A DNA stretch of 64,000 nucleotides from Orobanche coerulescens (taxonomy: Eukaryota > Streptophyta > Magnoliopsida > Lamiales > Orobanchaceae). The DNA is taken from contig JAWKAU010000043.1 of NCBI GenBank assembly GCA_033398695.1, positions 310,001-374,000 on the forward strand. The letters are read 5' to 3'. The notes beneath the pieces were generated by a model. It searched no databases. It was not told the DNA's origin and saw only the letters and a program-made list of their open reading frames with translations. Positions 40,337-52,342 of this stretch are shown one piece after another. A program made the translations under genes and the position numbers. The first letter of the stretch is position 1. Each line of letters starts with the position of its first letter.

Positions 40337-41491
40337 ATGGCGACCCAAATCTTCAAGAAACCCAGCCCCCCGGCCGCCGCCGCCTTCCTCCGCCGCACGA
40401 AAACCACCTCAGCCCAATACGTCTCCTCTAGAGCCCGAGACCCCACATTCGAAAAGCTGATGGAGAAATACAAGAACCTCCTTAAAGTCGTCTCCATACA
40501 AGATCTTATTCTGGCCTCCAACTCTATCCCACCTTCCGTATCCCTCGACTTCCTCAGCCGTCTCTCTCAGCGTCTCCACCTCAACCGCGGCCCTGCCGCT
40601 TTCCTCCGCAACTACCCCCACGTTTTCCACATTTTTAACCACTCCGAGAAGCTTCAACCCTTCTGCACTGTCACCCCCGCCGCTCGCGAAATCGCCCGCA
40701 TAGAATCAGAGGCCATAGATCGCTCCCTGCCACTTGCCGTAGCCCGATTGGTAAAGCTTCTATCGATGTCCCTCACCAAAAAGCTGCCTCTACGAGCCGT
40801 TTTCAAAGTCTGGAGAGAATTTGGGCTCCCCGATAACTTCGAGGACTCCATTATTTCGAGAAATTCGGACGTTTTCTTACTCCAGGATGGGAACGAGCCC
40901 AACACTCATTTTTTGGTGCTCAATGACAGTGAGGAGCTCAAGGACTGTTTGGTTCCTGCTGTTGAAAAGTGGAGGGTCATGGAGTGTTGCAAGGAGGATT
41001 GCAGTGTGGATAGGACTGACCTAAAATACAGCTTTAAGCACGGATTCCCACCCGGGATGCGATTAAGGAAGGATTTCAAAATGAGAGTTAAGGAATGGCA
41101 GAGATTGCCTTATGTTGGACCGTATGAGGAGCTGTTGAATGTGGAGGATAGAGTCAAGAGAACTAAAAATGGGGTGATGAGAATGGAAAAAAGGGCGGTG
41201 GGAATTGTGCACGAGTTCTTGAGCTTGACTGTGGAGAAGATGGTGGAGGTGGAGAAGATTAGTCATTTTAGGAAGTGGTTTGGAATTGATTTGAATGTGA
41301 GGGATTTGTTCCTGGATCATCCGGGGATGTTCTATTTGTCGACCAAAGGACGTACGCACACTGTATTTTTGAGGGAGGCTTACGAGAGGGGATGCTTGAT
41401 CGAGCCGAATCCAGTTTATGAGGCACGGAGGAAGCTTTTTGATCTTGTTGCAATGGGATGTCGTGGGTTGGATAGAGATGGTGATAAGTAG
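40337..41491 (+). CDS. PORR-domain (plant organelle RNA recognition) protein
   Basis: A single uninterrupted exon of 384 residues, which is usual for this family. The ATG at 40337 (MATQIFKKPS) is the first methionine in the frame. Residues 1-35, rich in A, R, S and T, look like a mitochondrial or plastid targeting peptide. The PORR domain runs from about residue 35 (DPTFEKLMEKYKNLLKVVSI) through LSRLSQRLHLNRGPAAFLRN, FGLPDNFEDSII and HGFPPGMRLRKDFKMR to KWFGIDLNVRDLFLDHPGMF near residue 325. Known members bind organelle group II introns and promote their splicing. Which intron and which organelle cannot be told here. A TATA-like tatttaaaac lies near 40272, just after the dead gypsy fragment, so the promoter is very short or overlaps it. 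Confidence 0.93.
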   Translation: MATQIFKKPSPPAAAAFLRRTKTTSAQYVSSRARDPTFEKLMEKYKNLLKVVSIQDLILASNSIPPSVSLDFLSRLSQRLHLNRGPAAFLRNYPHVFHIFNHSEKLQPFCTVTPAAREIARIESEAIDRSLPLAVARLVKLLSMSLTKKLPLRAVFKVWREFGLPDNFEDSIISRNSDVFLLQDGNEPNTHFLVLNDSEELKDCLVPAVEKWRVMECCKEDCSVDRTDLKYSFKHGFPPGMRLRKDFKMRVKEWQRLPYVGPYEELLNVEDRVKRTKNGVMRMEKRAVGIVHEFLSLTVEKMVEVEKISHFRKWFGIDLNVRDLFLDHPGMFYLSTKGRTHTVFLREAYERGCLIEPNPVYEARRKLFDLVAMGCRGLDRDGDK

Positions 41492-43821
41492 AAGTGTGTG
41501 GATTTTTCATTGAAGGAAATGTACGACTGAATGAGGTGATGATAACAAAAGCAGCAAATGCTTAGGGGTCTCATATGTTGCTTAAACATGGAGAGGATCG
41601 CACGTGGTATGCACATTTCTATTTAGTTTACCCTGCTCCATAGTGTTGCCACATGTGATGTTGATCAGTTGCTTGGTTACTCGTTTAATTATTGATATCT
41701 GTGGATCTTGCATGACACAATAGCAATGTTGGGAGGGAGGGACCGAGGGGGGGAGGGAGGGATCTTGAATTAATATCTGCATGAATTGCTATGTTTCCCG
41801 GAGTCTTATATTTTCCTTCCGTACCCATGTCGCATTGTACTTGGAGCCGAGTCCAACATTTAAAAATATGCACCTGTACCTGAGACGAGGTAACATAGAT
41901 GAATTGTTTCAAGGTTTTCTGTCGTCGTAGCTTTGAGTAGGTTAAGAGGGCTGGAATCGATATGCAGAGACAAGGTTATGGCATGTGTGGATCTCAGATT
42001 GTACTCAATCACATGTCCGTTTCAGTTACGAAGTTCGAACATTTTGGAAATGAGATATACTTGTGTTGGAACCTGTGAGTGAGTATATAAGATATAAATT
42101 CTAGTGGAGCAAGAACCCCCATATAGTGGGGCTGCATTATAACCAAGTTAAGGCAAATGGTACGGCCGGTAAAGCTTTATAAAACTGTAGGGGTTACGTA
42201 TGTTGGATGATAAGGTTCGACACATGAACAAAGATGCTTAACAGATGAGTTGTTGGTGGAAATAGGTCGAAGTGTTTGTGTTCCTACGGTAACACACCCT
42301 TTTAGTAACATGCGGTATTTGCTTTATAGTACAAGGGACAATGATTTGGTGGGAAAGATCGGCATGGTTGTGTTGTATGTCACCATGGATGAGTTTATGT
42401 AGTAAATAAGCTGTGATTTTCTAAGTTTTGTTGTTAATTGCACCTATCTATATTATTTGTTAATTGACTTGCATATAATTTTTATATGCTTTCCGGACCA
42501 ATTGTTTCATTCCCTACATAATCAATGTTATGTAATCGAATCTACATCATTCACTAAGGAACAACATTACTCAGATTAGCGTTCCTCAGCAACTCCACCT
42601 CTCTGAAGTAAGCCTTGCTGCTAGACCATTACCTGGACAAAAGGAAGTAATCAACATTCTACTTCAAGAGATTGGAATGTTCATCATGTTAAAATTAGAA
42701 ACAAATAAACATAATATAGCAGCATGAAGTTTACCTGAATCGCATACGCTATGATGCTACAAAGTTCAAAATCTGATCTTGTAGCATGTTTCACGCTGTT
42801 ATGTGTTTTTGTACATAAATGATAACACCGAAAAGTGGAAAAACAAAAGATACGCACAAAGGGCAGCAGAAAAATGGTGAGATCCAAGTCCGATCATCTG
42901 TTGGCTTCATTTTTATATGCCCCTTTTTCTATAAACATGTTAACATTAGGCAAGCAAAATACTGGCAGGACAGATTATTGTACTCCCCAAATAAACTGTA
43001 ATTTGGCTAAGCAACATCAAAAGCACAGAGTTGGAGAGCAAAGAAAAAGACAACAGTTGACCAGAGATACACAACATAGTGGGAGCTTTTCACAGTCAAC
43101 AAAGAAAAGAACTAGGCCTCGGTTCATTTTGGTGGTCAATAGTCAGAGTAAGATGAATGAATTAAATCCAGATATAACTGCCTGACTTCAATACTCTGAT
43201 TGCTAATTCTACTTGCAGAACAGTCTTCTATTTGTAAAATTTTGAATCATCAAACAGATTCTTACCTATTCACCACTCATAAAGTTACCAAGGAAGTTTC
43301 TAGTGAACATGTAACATATGTTCAGCTTACATGGAAATAGGCCATCGTTTGGCCAATTTGCCATGTCTGTCTACATAGAGTGTCCGTAAAGCCAACTTCT
43401 GACTCAATTTTCCTAAATATTAAACTGAAAAAGGTGAAGTATATACCAACTTCACCAGCTTAAATTAATTTATGGAGGGTGAAAAATGGGAAGTGTTCCA
43501 GACACCCCAGGCACAATAAAAAACTTTTCTAATTTCTAAACTTTAAATCATTATTCTTTTTTCAAAACCAAAATCTAAATCTCAATATAGGCTCAATCAA
43601 AAATGAGTTAGTCATGAAGTTCTTCATGACAAACTAATAACCAATCTGTCTTTTCCATTGTCATTGTTAAGTCTAATTTTTACATTTTTTGTATTTCTAC
43701 TCATCAGATATCCCTTACCCCTTAACTCACCTCCCGCCCCATCATTTTAATGCACCAACCAGCTTAATTTCTTTCTTTCTTTCTCATACGGCATTCACAC
43801 AAATCTCTCAATTAATTAATA
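41492..43821. other. intergenic, PORR 3' UTR then unrecognised sequence
   Basis: The first 100-200 bases are likely the PORR 3' UTR. A short G-rich tract (gggagggaggga-type) is at 41730-41762. No coding frame, RNA gene or element border could be supported in the rest. Confidence 0.35.
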
Positions 43822-44052
43822 CCCCCTCCATTTCAGAACAAGTCTAACTTGGTTCTCATAAACATTAATAAAAAAAGGAATAAAGTAATAAAACTACACT
43901 TATAGACCCAAAAATTGTGGTTAATATGTATGACATGTGTTAGTTGTGCTACTTTTGTTATGAAAATAGCTTTCATAAAAAGAAGTGGTAAGCTTTAAAT
44001 GAAACATTCTTCGAAATGATAAAGTTTTAAGTTTTAAATGAAATGATTGGAG
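43822..44052. mobile_element. Stowaway-like MITE
   Basis: It begins CCCCCTCCATTTCAGAAC and ends AAATGAAATGATTGGAG, an imperfect inverted pair of about 20 bp. A TA flanks each side (43820-43821 and 44053-44054), as expected for Tc1/mariner-type Stowaway elements. Confidence 0.65.
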
Positions 44053-44110
44053 TATATTACACATAAATCGGTGATGTTAGTTTATTTCTTTCAAACCTTA
44101 TGCTTTGAAC

Positions 44111-45206
44111 CAATATTTGAAAAGGCGAAGACGTAAGCCTAGGCGTTGGCCTGACGAAAAGCGAGGCGTAAGCACCACGTGCATTTTTTTTTTTTTATAT
44201 AGAACAAGACCTAAATACAAAACCCTTGAACAAATAAGGTTCAAATAAGTAATCATCCAAGTTAAACAACATAGATAAAGTCTAATAACATAAGTTCAAC
44301 AATAAAAAACATAAAAGTAGAAAAATAAAACAGCAACCCTGAAAAATAAAACATAAAAGCTTTTTTTTTCCCTTTCATTTCTCAAATTAATTGGTGGTGT
44401 TTTATTTTAAATTAAAATACCTACAACCTTTTTTATATTAAAAGGATTTATTTAGAAATACAATTATACACTCATCATCTTATTTTTTTGGCCCGCCCAC
44501 GTACACCTCACACTGTCTTCCTTAACCCTCAAGACACCAAACCAGCACCCTCATCGTCTTTTTCTTCTTTATCTCGCCGCCACCACCATCATTCTTCACA
44601 AAAACAGCAACCCTGCACTCTTTCTCTCCCTCCCCTCTTTTCTAATATGATTTTTATGTTTATCCATCTATTTTCTTCTTATATTTCCCATAAATTCCTT
44701 CCTGATCTCTAAATACTCCCTCTGTCCCAGCCAAAGGTTGACAGAGGGTGTATATTTGGTGTATTTTAGGTAATGATTGGTATAAGTAATAATGATTAAA
44801 TGTGTGGTGGAGATTAAAAAGTAAAAAGTATTGATGATGAATGAATGGTGGAGATTAAAAAGTAAAAAGTGATTGTTTGATTTGATTGTAAAAAGTGATA
44901 TATGTAAACTTATTAAAGAGATTATTTTTTGATAGAAATGTAAACCTTTGGGCGGGACGGAGGTAGTACCATTTAAATGCCCAAGAGATTGAACCAATTG
45001 ATTTTTTTTTAATGTTGAACTATTTAATAAAGATACACAAAAAGCTTAAGCTTCTGGCATAAAGCGCAAAAGCGTCTGCGCAAAAGCGTAAGTTTCTGGA
45101 AAAAGCGTGCGCCTAATATCTCCTGCATGCATAGCTGGCACGCCCGTTTTTTCACAAAACGCAGCACGTCTGTGCGAAGCGAGCTCTGCCTTCTTTTTAA
45201 ACATTG
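44111..45206. mobile_element. non-autonomous hAT element rich in GCG-AAG motifs
   Basis: Ends CAATATTTGAAAA and TTTTTAAACATTG are inverted. The 8-bp duplication CTTTGAAC (44103-44110 and 45207-45214) is perfect. Subterminal repeats GGCGAAGACGTAAGC and AAAGCGTAAG lie at the two ends. Its termini resemble the hAT element starting at 60902. It contains a nested Stowaway MITE and no transposase. Confidence 0.9.
44716..44966. mobile_element. Stowaway MITE nested in the hAT element
   Basis: Inverted ends CTCCCTCTGTCCCAGCCAAA and GGGCGGGACGGAGGTAG give about 26 bp of paired terminus. TA lies on both sides (44714-44715 and 44967-44968). The CTCCCTC..GTCCC start is the standard plant Stowaway signature. 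Confidence 0.88.
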
Positions 45207-45214
45207 CTTTGAAC

Positions 45215-46211
45215 TTTCAAATAACCAACATTAAAAATTAAATCAAATGACCAAAATGCCATTTATTCTCACAAAAGAAACCTTAAAAAACAATAGAAAC
45301 TGAAAAAGATAATTGAATTAATGAAAAAGGAAATGTTGAAAAAAAGGGATTTTGACAGATGCCGCTACTGGAGCATCGCCATGAGCGGAGCTGCTAAGCT
45401 CCACGATTGGAGCAGATCAGTTTGAAGCTTCTTCGGGGGTTCGAATTAATGGAGCACTAGTTTGTGTTATATGTCAATTATCCAGGTGAGGTTTGTGTAA
45501 ATAATAACCCTTTTTGATATAATTATGACGAGAAGGTCATACATACTACTAGGAGTAGGACGTGTTAAATGGTTTATAGGAAGGTCAGACTACTGGCACG
45601 GGTCTGATATGGGTTCGGTTCGTTACCAACCCTAGAACCTCTGAAAGTTACAGGTCCAAATGGGTTTGGGTAGACTACAAACGGGTTCAGATAGGGTCTG
45701 GGTATAAAATTATATTGAGACTGAGAGTATGAGTCTACAGTCCTATATGGTATGAATTTGGATCCGGTAACACCCGATCCATTGAGAACCAATAGATGTC
45801 GAATCCCACTGCCTTATTGTCCGTTTGTGAGTTTTTAGTTGGCAAACTATGGAGAAATGAGGTTGGATTCATGAACTCTAACCTAATTTTATTTGAACTC
45901 GCTTGAAACCGTGGCATTTATCAATTTATGGCTTAACTTTTGGTACCAAAATTAGGGCATAGGATTCTTCGAATTTAACCTCACCATTTTGGTAGTAATA
46001 ATCAGAAGCTCGGAGAAATTGCAAATCCATCTACTGTGATTTAGTACTTAGCCATCGCCAGCCAGGTTTTCACTCAACTGCTTTTCTTATGGTTATTCTT
46101 TTTCTTTTTATTTATTTATTGTACTTGTATTACATTCTTGCAGGTTGCAGCTATCTAGAAACCAGTGGACTCGATATCAAATCCTAGTGAAGTTACATCG
46201 ACGGCGAGAGA
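45215..46211. other. unrecognised intergenic sequence
   Basis: 45590-45800 has several GGTTCGG/GGGTTC words like decayed hAT subterminal repeats, but no termini or duplication were found. The rest is AT-rich and probably includes the former promoter of the F-box gene. Confidence 0.3.
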
Positions 46212-47574
46212 GATTATGATAGTATCAGCGATTTAGGAGAGGTGGTTTTGGGTAAAATTCTGTTATATTTGTCCACTCAAGATGCAGTGGCTTCTTGCAT
46301 TCTCTCCACCAGGTGGAAAATTGTCTTCCCTTTTTCTGTCCCACCTATTACATCTTGATGATTCCTTGCTTTTACATTCCCATGAAAATAATTCCAGCTC
46401 CAGTTTAATAGATTGTATGGATAAATTGTCCCATAAAACTTTATCAGATGTACCTTGTGTGGATGAATTGAAACTTAAATGTGATAGAGAATGTGGTGAT
46501 ACAAAGATTATTTCTTGGGTTTGTGCTGCATTACGGCTAAAAGTTGAGCTGCTTGACCTTAAAGTTCCTCTGAATGATTCAAACGCTTTGTTCTCATGTC
46601 TGCACGAGTTTGAAGATTTTACGTTTGGGGATAAACATGAGGTTGTTTGTCCCTGGAAAGTTTTGCTTGCCCAGTTACATTAACATTTGATGTAAAGAAC
46701 TCAATTAACGAATTGATTTGTGCTTGCCCTGCACTTGAGGTGATATCGGTTAGTGCTTGTTCCCTGCGTTCAGAGAAAAATCTTAGAAAAATCTTTGCAT
46801 CGGATCTTGTATGCTTGCTGAGTTGTTTATAGAAAATTGTTGGAAGGACTTAAAATGTCTACTTGTGCTTCATACCCAATATCTTCAAGTACTCGAGCAT
46901 AGAGATTGTGTTGCGAGTCACTTCCTTGTTTCCAGTTTTAAGGATCTTTACAAGGTTTACATCCATGTCCATCCCTGTCAATAAAAATTAGATGGTGTAG
47001 CCAGGCTTATCACGGCCAGCTCAAGCACGGTTTATCTATGCTTGGCTGCTCACTCAATACATTCGAGTTTTTCTTTTTATCTTGTAGTTCTTATACCCCT
47101 GTTGTCTACATCTGAAGTTCTGATCTTTTCAAACATTTCTATTTGTCGACAAACAGATTAAGAAAGAAAATAGACTAGCTCTATTGCAGGTTTTGGTGAT
47201 TCTGTTAAAACATCATGTTATAGCTGTAAAATACTTTTTCTTGGCAGATTCCCTCAGCATTTATCTTAACCAGTTGTCTTTGTTTTCTGCATCTGTTGAT
47301 GTTATCTTATTTGAATTCTCTGTTCTCTGCATGCTATGAAGTAGCAACCATGTATATCTGAACATAGTTAGTTAGATTGGCAGGAGTTACACTTGTGTTT
47401 GAAAGTGTTCCAATCATACATTTATTCTATATTTGTTGTTTCCTTTCTTCCATCAAGTTTTTCCTCCGTTATGCTGATGAAGTTTGTGTTGCTTTGCACT
47501 GGAACTCAGTGCAGTGTCCGAGCATCGATGGGGCTGTATATCATTTAAGTTAACGAGCTAAAATTACTGCAAAT

Positions 47575-48754
47575 TGTTGGTATAAAATCGGTATTTGTGC
47601 CGTTTGTGCGGAAGCGTAAATAAATTGCGGAAAATAAATCACACAAGGATTTATAGAGGTTCGGCTATTAACGAAGCCTACGTCCTCTCTCGATGTATCT
47701 TTTTCTTAGGATTAAGATCAAAACCTCTACGCCTCTCTTCTATCGGTGGAGGGATTACCGTTACAAGCTCGTCTTCTATCGGTCCGAGTAAAACCGTTTT
47801 CTTTTTCTATTGGATAAGGAATCAACCACTCTAGCTTTCTATTGGTACTAGATAAACCTCACTAAGATAGCGATTGCGATTCTAACAATGCCGGATACTT
47901 GATCCTAATAACACCGAATCCAATCGTATCTTTTCTTTTACCTCTCGTGTATAATGTTGAATGTATAAACACTCAAACTAACAATATAAGCTCAATATCA
48001 CAACAATGTAAGTATATGAATATAAGATCAATGTCTTGATTGCTTGGAGTTGTTGTATGGAATAATACCACAAAGATGTGGTATTTATAGCCTTCATCCA
48101 CCAAACTAGCCGTTAGTCTGTTTTGACTAATTAGCGTGCGCTAGACTCTCTTTAGCGTGCGCTAGTCTGTTCCAGTTTCAGTCCAGTAGTTTCGTTTCTT
48201 TTCTTACGTACGTTATGCCTTCTTTGTTACGTACGTTATCTGACTCACTTAGCGTACGTTAACCATGATTGAGTAGTGTGCGTTAACGTAATATATCCGT
48301 TGCCTTCACTTGTCAAACTATCCGTTTGATGCTTGACTTTCCGCCGAATCTTTCCAACGTTCTGATTGACTTGATTCAAACTGATATTTAGCGTGCACTA
48401 AAAACCATCTCTTGCGTGCGCTAATACTGACTTCATTGCATACGTCATTCTGTGTTTGAATATCTTCCCAACGGTAACAATCCTTCGATAGCGTGCGTTA
48501 ATGACTATGTGTAGCGTGCGCTACCTCATCAGCTAACTTCACTTCAGGTAATTTCGAACTCGACTGATATGCAGAGAACTCCCGTTAGCGTGCGCTAACG
48601 TGTGATGACTTGCGTGCGCTAATGCAGTTCAGATTGCAACTTTTTGCGAATTCGTCTGCTTTGTCGTTTTGCTTCGCCTTTATGTTGTTTTGTTTATTTA
48701 GCAACTTAATCATCAAAACATAATTTATTAATATGTGGAATAAATATTCCAACA
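47575..48754 (-). repeat. 3' LTR (minus strand) with palindromic motif array
   Basis: The 1180-bp LTR contains about 13 copies of motifs like TTAGCGTGCGCTAA, TTACGTACGTTA and TAGCGTACGTTAAC between 48128 and 48622, i.e. in the U3 part when read on the minus strand. A tailless version of this LTR lies at 55845-56104. Confidence 0.88.
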
Positions 48755-49391
48755 ATCTCCCCCTTTTTGATGATTACAAAACAACTCTTGAATTGGATAA
48801 TGCCTGTAAAAAATGTATATATATGTATATTTATACGAACCAAAGTTTTCGGCTTTGATCGTTTCGTTAGTTTTTCCAATCCTTTCTTTTTCAACTCCGT
48901 CGTTTCTCCCCCTTTTTGTATGTTTTCTTCTCCTTTTCGACTTCTTCGATTTTTATTTTTCTCCTCCTTTCATTTTATCCGATTCACCTTCTTCTCCCCC
49001 TTTTTGTATTAAGCAAAAAGTGGAAAATATAGAGGATACCAATAAACAAAAAGAAATATGCATGAAATGTATGCAATATTATAAAATTATGTAATACTAG
49101 GGTATAAAACTCCCCCTGAAATTAATATCTCCCCCTTTAAAGATATTACTCCCCCTGAGTATAATACCAATTGTTAAAAATTAATTTTTGGGGATCCAAC
49201 CTATAGTCGGTTTTTCTTTTGAGATGTAGACGATATTTGAAATAATTGTTCATTTAGGAACCCAAATTTTCTTAAATTTTATCATCCGTCTTGAGCTTTT
49301 GCAATTTGAAATGTGATGCCCGATTTTCAAACATTTTTCACACCGGGGTATTTTGAAATTTACGGATTCGTTTTTAAAACGTGGTTTGAAT

Positions 49392-49808
49392 TAGGGGTGT
49401 TAAAAAATATCCGATATCCGAAAATCCGAAGTTTTGGATATCCGAATTTTTGGATCCGAAGTTCGGATATCCGGAACTTCGGATTCGGATATCGGATAGT
49501 AATTTTCATAAAAATCGGATATTCGGATATCCGAAATATCCGAAAAATCTTAAAATTTTTATTTTTTTATATTTTAAATAATATAAAGTATTCGGATATT
49601 CGGATATCCGATATCCAGATCCGAAGTTTTTTTCGGATATTCGGATATCCGATATCCAAATCCGAATATTTTTTTTCGAATATATGGATATCCGAACATA
49701 ATTCATATTTTTTCCGGATATCGGATATCAAAATCTACTATCCGAATTTTCGGATATCCGAAATTTCGGATATCCGAAAGTCCGGATATCCGGTTTTGAA
49801 CACCCCTA
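49392..49808. mobile_element. non-autonomous hAT element rich in CGGATATCCG motifs
   Basis: Ends TAGGGGTGTT and AACACCCCTA are perfect inverted repeats. The duplication GTTTGAAT / TTTTGAAT (49384-49391 and 49809-49816) matches 7 of 8. Most of the element is built from GGATATCCG and CGGATATTCGG palindromes on both strands. It is nested in the gag-only retroelement, downstream of gag. Confidence 0.9.
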
Positions 49809-49832
49809 TTTTGAATCCTAACTCCTCTTTAT

Positions 49833-51124
49833 TTAATGTGTATTTTTGAACCGAGAGCATGTTTTCAAATTCTCGTTTCCGAGAGAAAATTTCTTCGTTA
49901 AATTTTTGAGCTCGGTTTGAACTTTAACAAGATCATTCTTTAAAATATTCTCGTTTTCAACGCATTTTGAATGATCGATCTCGACAAATTTTCCCTTTTC
50001 AAGAATTTTGGAATTTTCAATTTCCAAAGATTTATATTTAGTTTGAAGGGATTTAATTTCTTTTAAAGCATTTTGATAATCGGTATGTAATAATTCGAAT
50101 GCTTCAAAAAGTTCGTCGTAAGAATTACTTACTTGACTTTCGACGTCGGTATCGTCGAATGAACTCCGGGCCATGAGCGCGAGATTATTTTGATCGATGA
50201 AATCTTCACCAGGATCTTCGTCGCTCCATGTTGCAACTAAGACTTCCTTTTGCTTTACTCGACAGTTCTTAGCAAAGTGGCCTGGTTTACCACATAATCG
50301 ACAAGTGTTGTCGAATTTCTTAGATTCGCCCGCTTGAATGTCCTTCTTCCTCCGGTTTAATAAGTGTTGGAACTTATTAATATTCTTGGCATAATATGCC
50401 GATTCTTCGTCGCTTTCGTCCACCGGGATTTCTTCTTTCTTTTTCGACATTTTAGCTTTCATGGCTATCGACCTCTCCTTCGGTTTCGGTTTGGCATTCC
50501 GAGATTTTAGAAAAATCTCGTAGTTGATAAGAGAACCAACGAGAGCACTAAAATCGAGAGTATTTAAATCTTTTGATTCCATTATTGCCGTAACCGTACC
50601 GTCTCATTCTCGAGGTAGTGATTGGAGAATTTTTTTTACTTTCTCACTAATCGAAAGAGGTTTTCCGAAACATGCCCGAAAATCGGTCAAGCATAATCGA
50701 GATGGATTCGTCGTCCTTCATTTGGAATAATTCATAATCGTGAAGGAGCATGTTTATCTTCGTCTCTTTGACTTGAGACGTACCTTCGTGTGTTACCTCA
50801 AGCATTTTCCAGATTTCTTTGGCACTATCACACGATGATATCCGGTTGTGTTCTTCCGGATTTAAAGAAAATTATAATAATTGCGTGGCTATGCAATAAT
50901 AATGGTCGTTTTCAATCCGCATCATCATACTCTTCAAAGGTTTTGAGAGTTCCGTTTGAGTTAAATCGAATTTTGGGACCAAGACATATCACCTTCCATA
51001 ATTCGATATCGTAAGCTCGGATGAAAATAGACATTTTCTTCTTCCAAGTCATGAAATTCGATCCATCAAAAAATGGTGGTCGGTTGAGAGCAAGGCCTTC
51101 GACTGGAGCCATTTGAAACGCCAT
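49833..51124 (-). pseudogene. copia-type gag of the retroelement
   Basis: Minus-strand start MAFQMAPVEGLALNRPPFFD (51124), then DGSNFMTWKKKM, the usual start of copia gag (DUF4219/UBN2). A stop is at 50914-50912. The same protein resumes at 50582 (LNTLDFSALVGSLINYEIFL), then a CCHC zinc knuckle CRLCGKPGHFAKNC (near 50300) and a long coiled-coil tail (ALKEIKSLQTKYKSLEIEN) to 49833. The 50910-50585 part is frameshifted. The acidic and coiled-coil extension after the knuckle replaces pol. Confidence 0.85.
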
Positions 51125-51182
51125 TTCGGATCTTCTCCTCGGATGTTAAGCCGCGTATTGGAGTAACCGCTCCGATCCCAAT

Positions 51183-52342
51183 TGTTGGTATAAAATCGGT
51201 ATTTGCGCCGTTTGTGCGGAAGCGTAAATAAATTGCGGAAAATAAATCACACAAGGATTTATAGAGGTTCGGCTATTAACGAAGCCTACGTCCTCTCTCG
51301 ATGTATCTTTTTCTTAGGATTAAGATCAAAACCTCTACGCCTCTCTTCTATCGGTCGAGGGATTACCGTTACAAGCTCGTCTTCTATCGGTCCGAGTAAA
51401 ACCGTTTTCCTTTTCTATTGGATAAGGAATCAACCATTCTAGCTTTCTATTGGTACTAGATAAACCTCACTAAGATAGCGATTGCGATTCTAACAATGCC
51501 GGATACTTGATCCTAATAACACCGAATCCAATCGTATCTTTTCTTTTACCTCTCGTGTATAATGTTGAATGTATAAACACTCAAACTAACAATATAAGCT
51601 CAATATCACAACAACAATATAAGTATATGAATATAAGATCAATGTCTTGATTGCTTGGAGTTGTTGTATGGAATAATACCAAAGATGTGGTATTTATAGC
51701 CTTCATCCACCAAACTAGCCGTTAGTCTGTTTTGACTAATTAGCGTGCGCTAGTCTGTTCCAGTTTCAGTCCAGTAGCTTCGTTTCTTTTGTTACGTACG
51801 TTATGCCTTCTTTGTTACGTACGTTATCTGACTCACTTAGCGTACGTTAACCATGCTTGAGTAGCGTGCGTTAACGTAATATATCCGTTGCCTTCACTTG
51901 TCAAACTATCCGTTTGATGCTTGACTTTCCGCCGAATCTTTCCAACGTTCTGATTGACTTGATTCAAACTGATATTTAGCGTGCGCTAAAAACCATCTCT
52001 TGCGTGCGCTAATACTGACTTCATTGCATACGTCATTCTGTGTTTGAATATCTTCCCAACGGTAACAATCCTTCGATAGCGTGCGTTAATGACTATGTGT
52101 AGCGTGCGCTACCTCATCAGCTAACTTCACTTCAGGTAATTTCGAACTCGGCTGATATGCAGAGAATTCCCGTTAGCGTGCGCTAACGTGTGATGACTTG
52201 CGTGCGCTAATGCAGTCTAGATTGCAACTTTTTGCGAATTCGTCTGCTTTGTCGTTTTGCTTCGCCTTTATGTTGTTTTGTTTGTTTAGCAACTTAATCA
52301 TCAAAACATAATTTATTAATATGTGGAATAAATATTCCAACA
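51183..52342 (-). repeat. 5' LTR (minus strand)
   Basis: This 1160-bp partner of 47575-48754 lacks one GCGTGCGCTAGACTCTCTTTA segment near 51745 that LTR 1 has, and carries an extra CAACAATAT near 51613. It is otherwise nearly identical, including the palindromic motif array. Confidence 0.92.

Larger units (their letters stand above)
47575..52342 (-). mobile_element. gag-only, copia-like LTR retrotransposon (TR-GAG type), minus strand
   Basis: LTRs 47575-48754 and 51183-52342 (TGTTGG...CCAACA) are flanked by a perfect 5-bp duplication CAAAT (47570-47574 and 52343-52347). On the minus strand a primer-binding site (TTGGGATCGGAGC, close to the initiator-Met TGGTATCAGAGC) follows the 5' LTR at 51182-51168, and the purine tract AAAAAGGGGGAGAT precedes the 3' LTR at 48768-48755. 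The interior (2.4 kb) encodes gag only; no pol is present, so it depends on another element. The LTRs differ by about a dozen substitutions and a few small indels by eye, so the insertion is fairly young. Confidence 0.92.

Noticed and set aside
44668..44997. Minus-strand 109-residue frame
   Set aside because: It overlaps the Stowaway MITE; histidine- and leucine-rich by AT bias.
48767..49094. Phenylalanine-rich plus-strand frames
   Set aside because: Low-complexity pyrimidine-rich interior of the gag-only retroelement.
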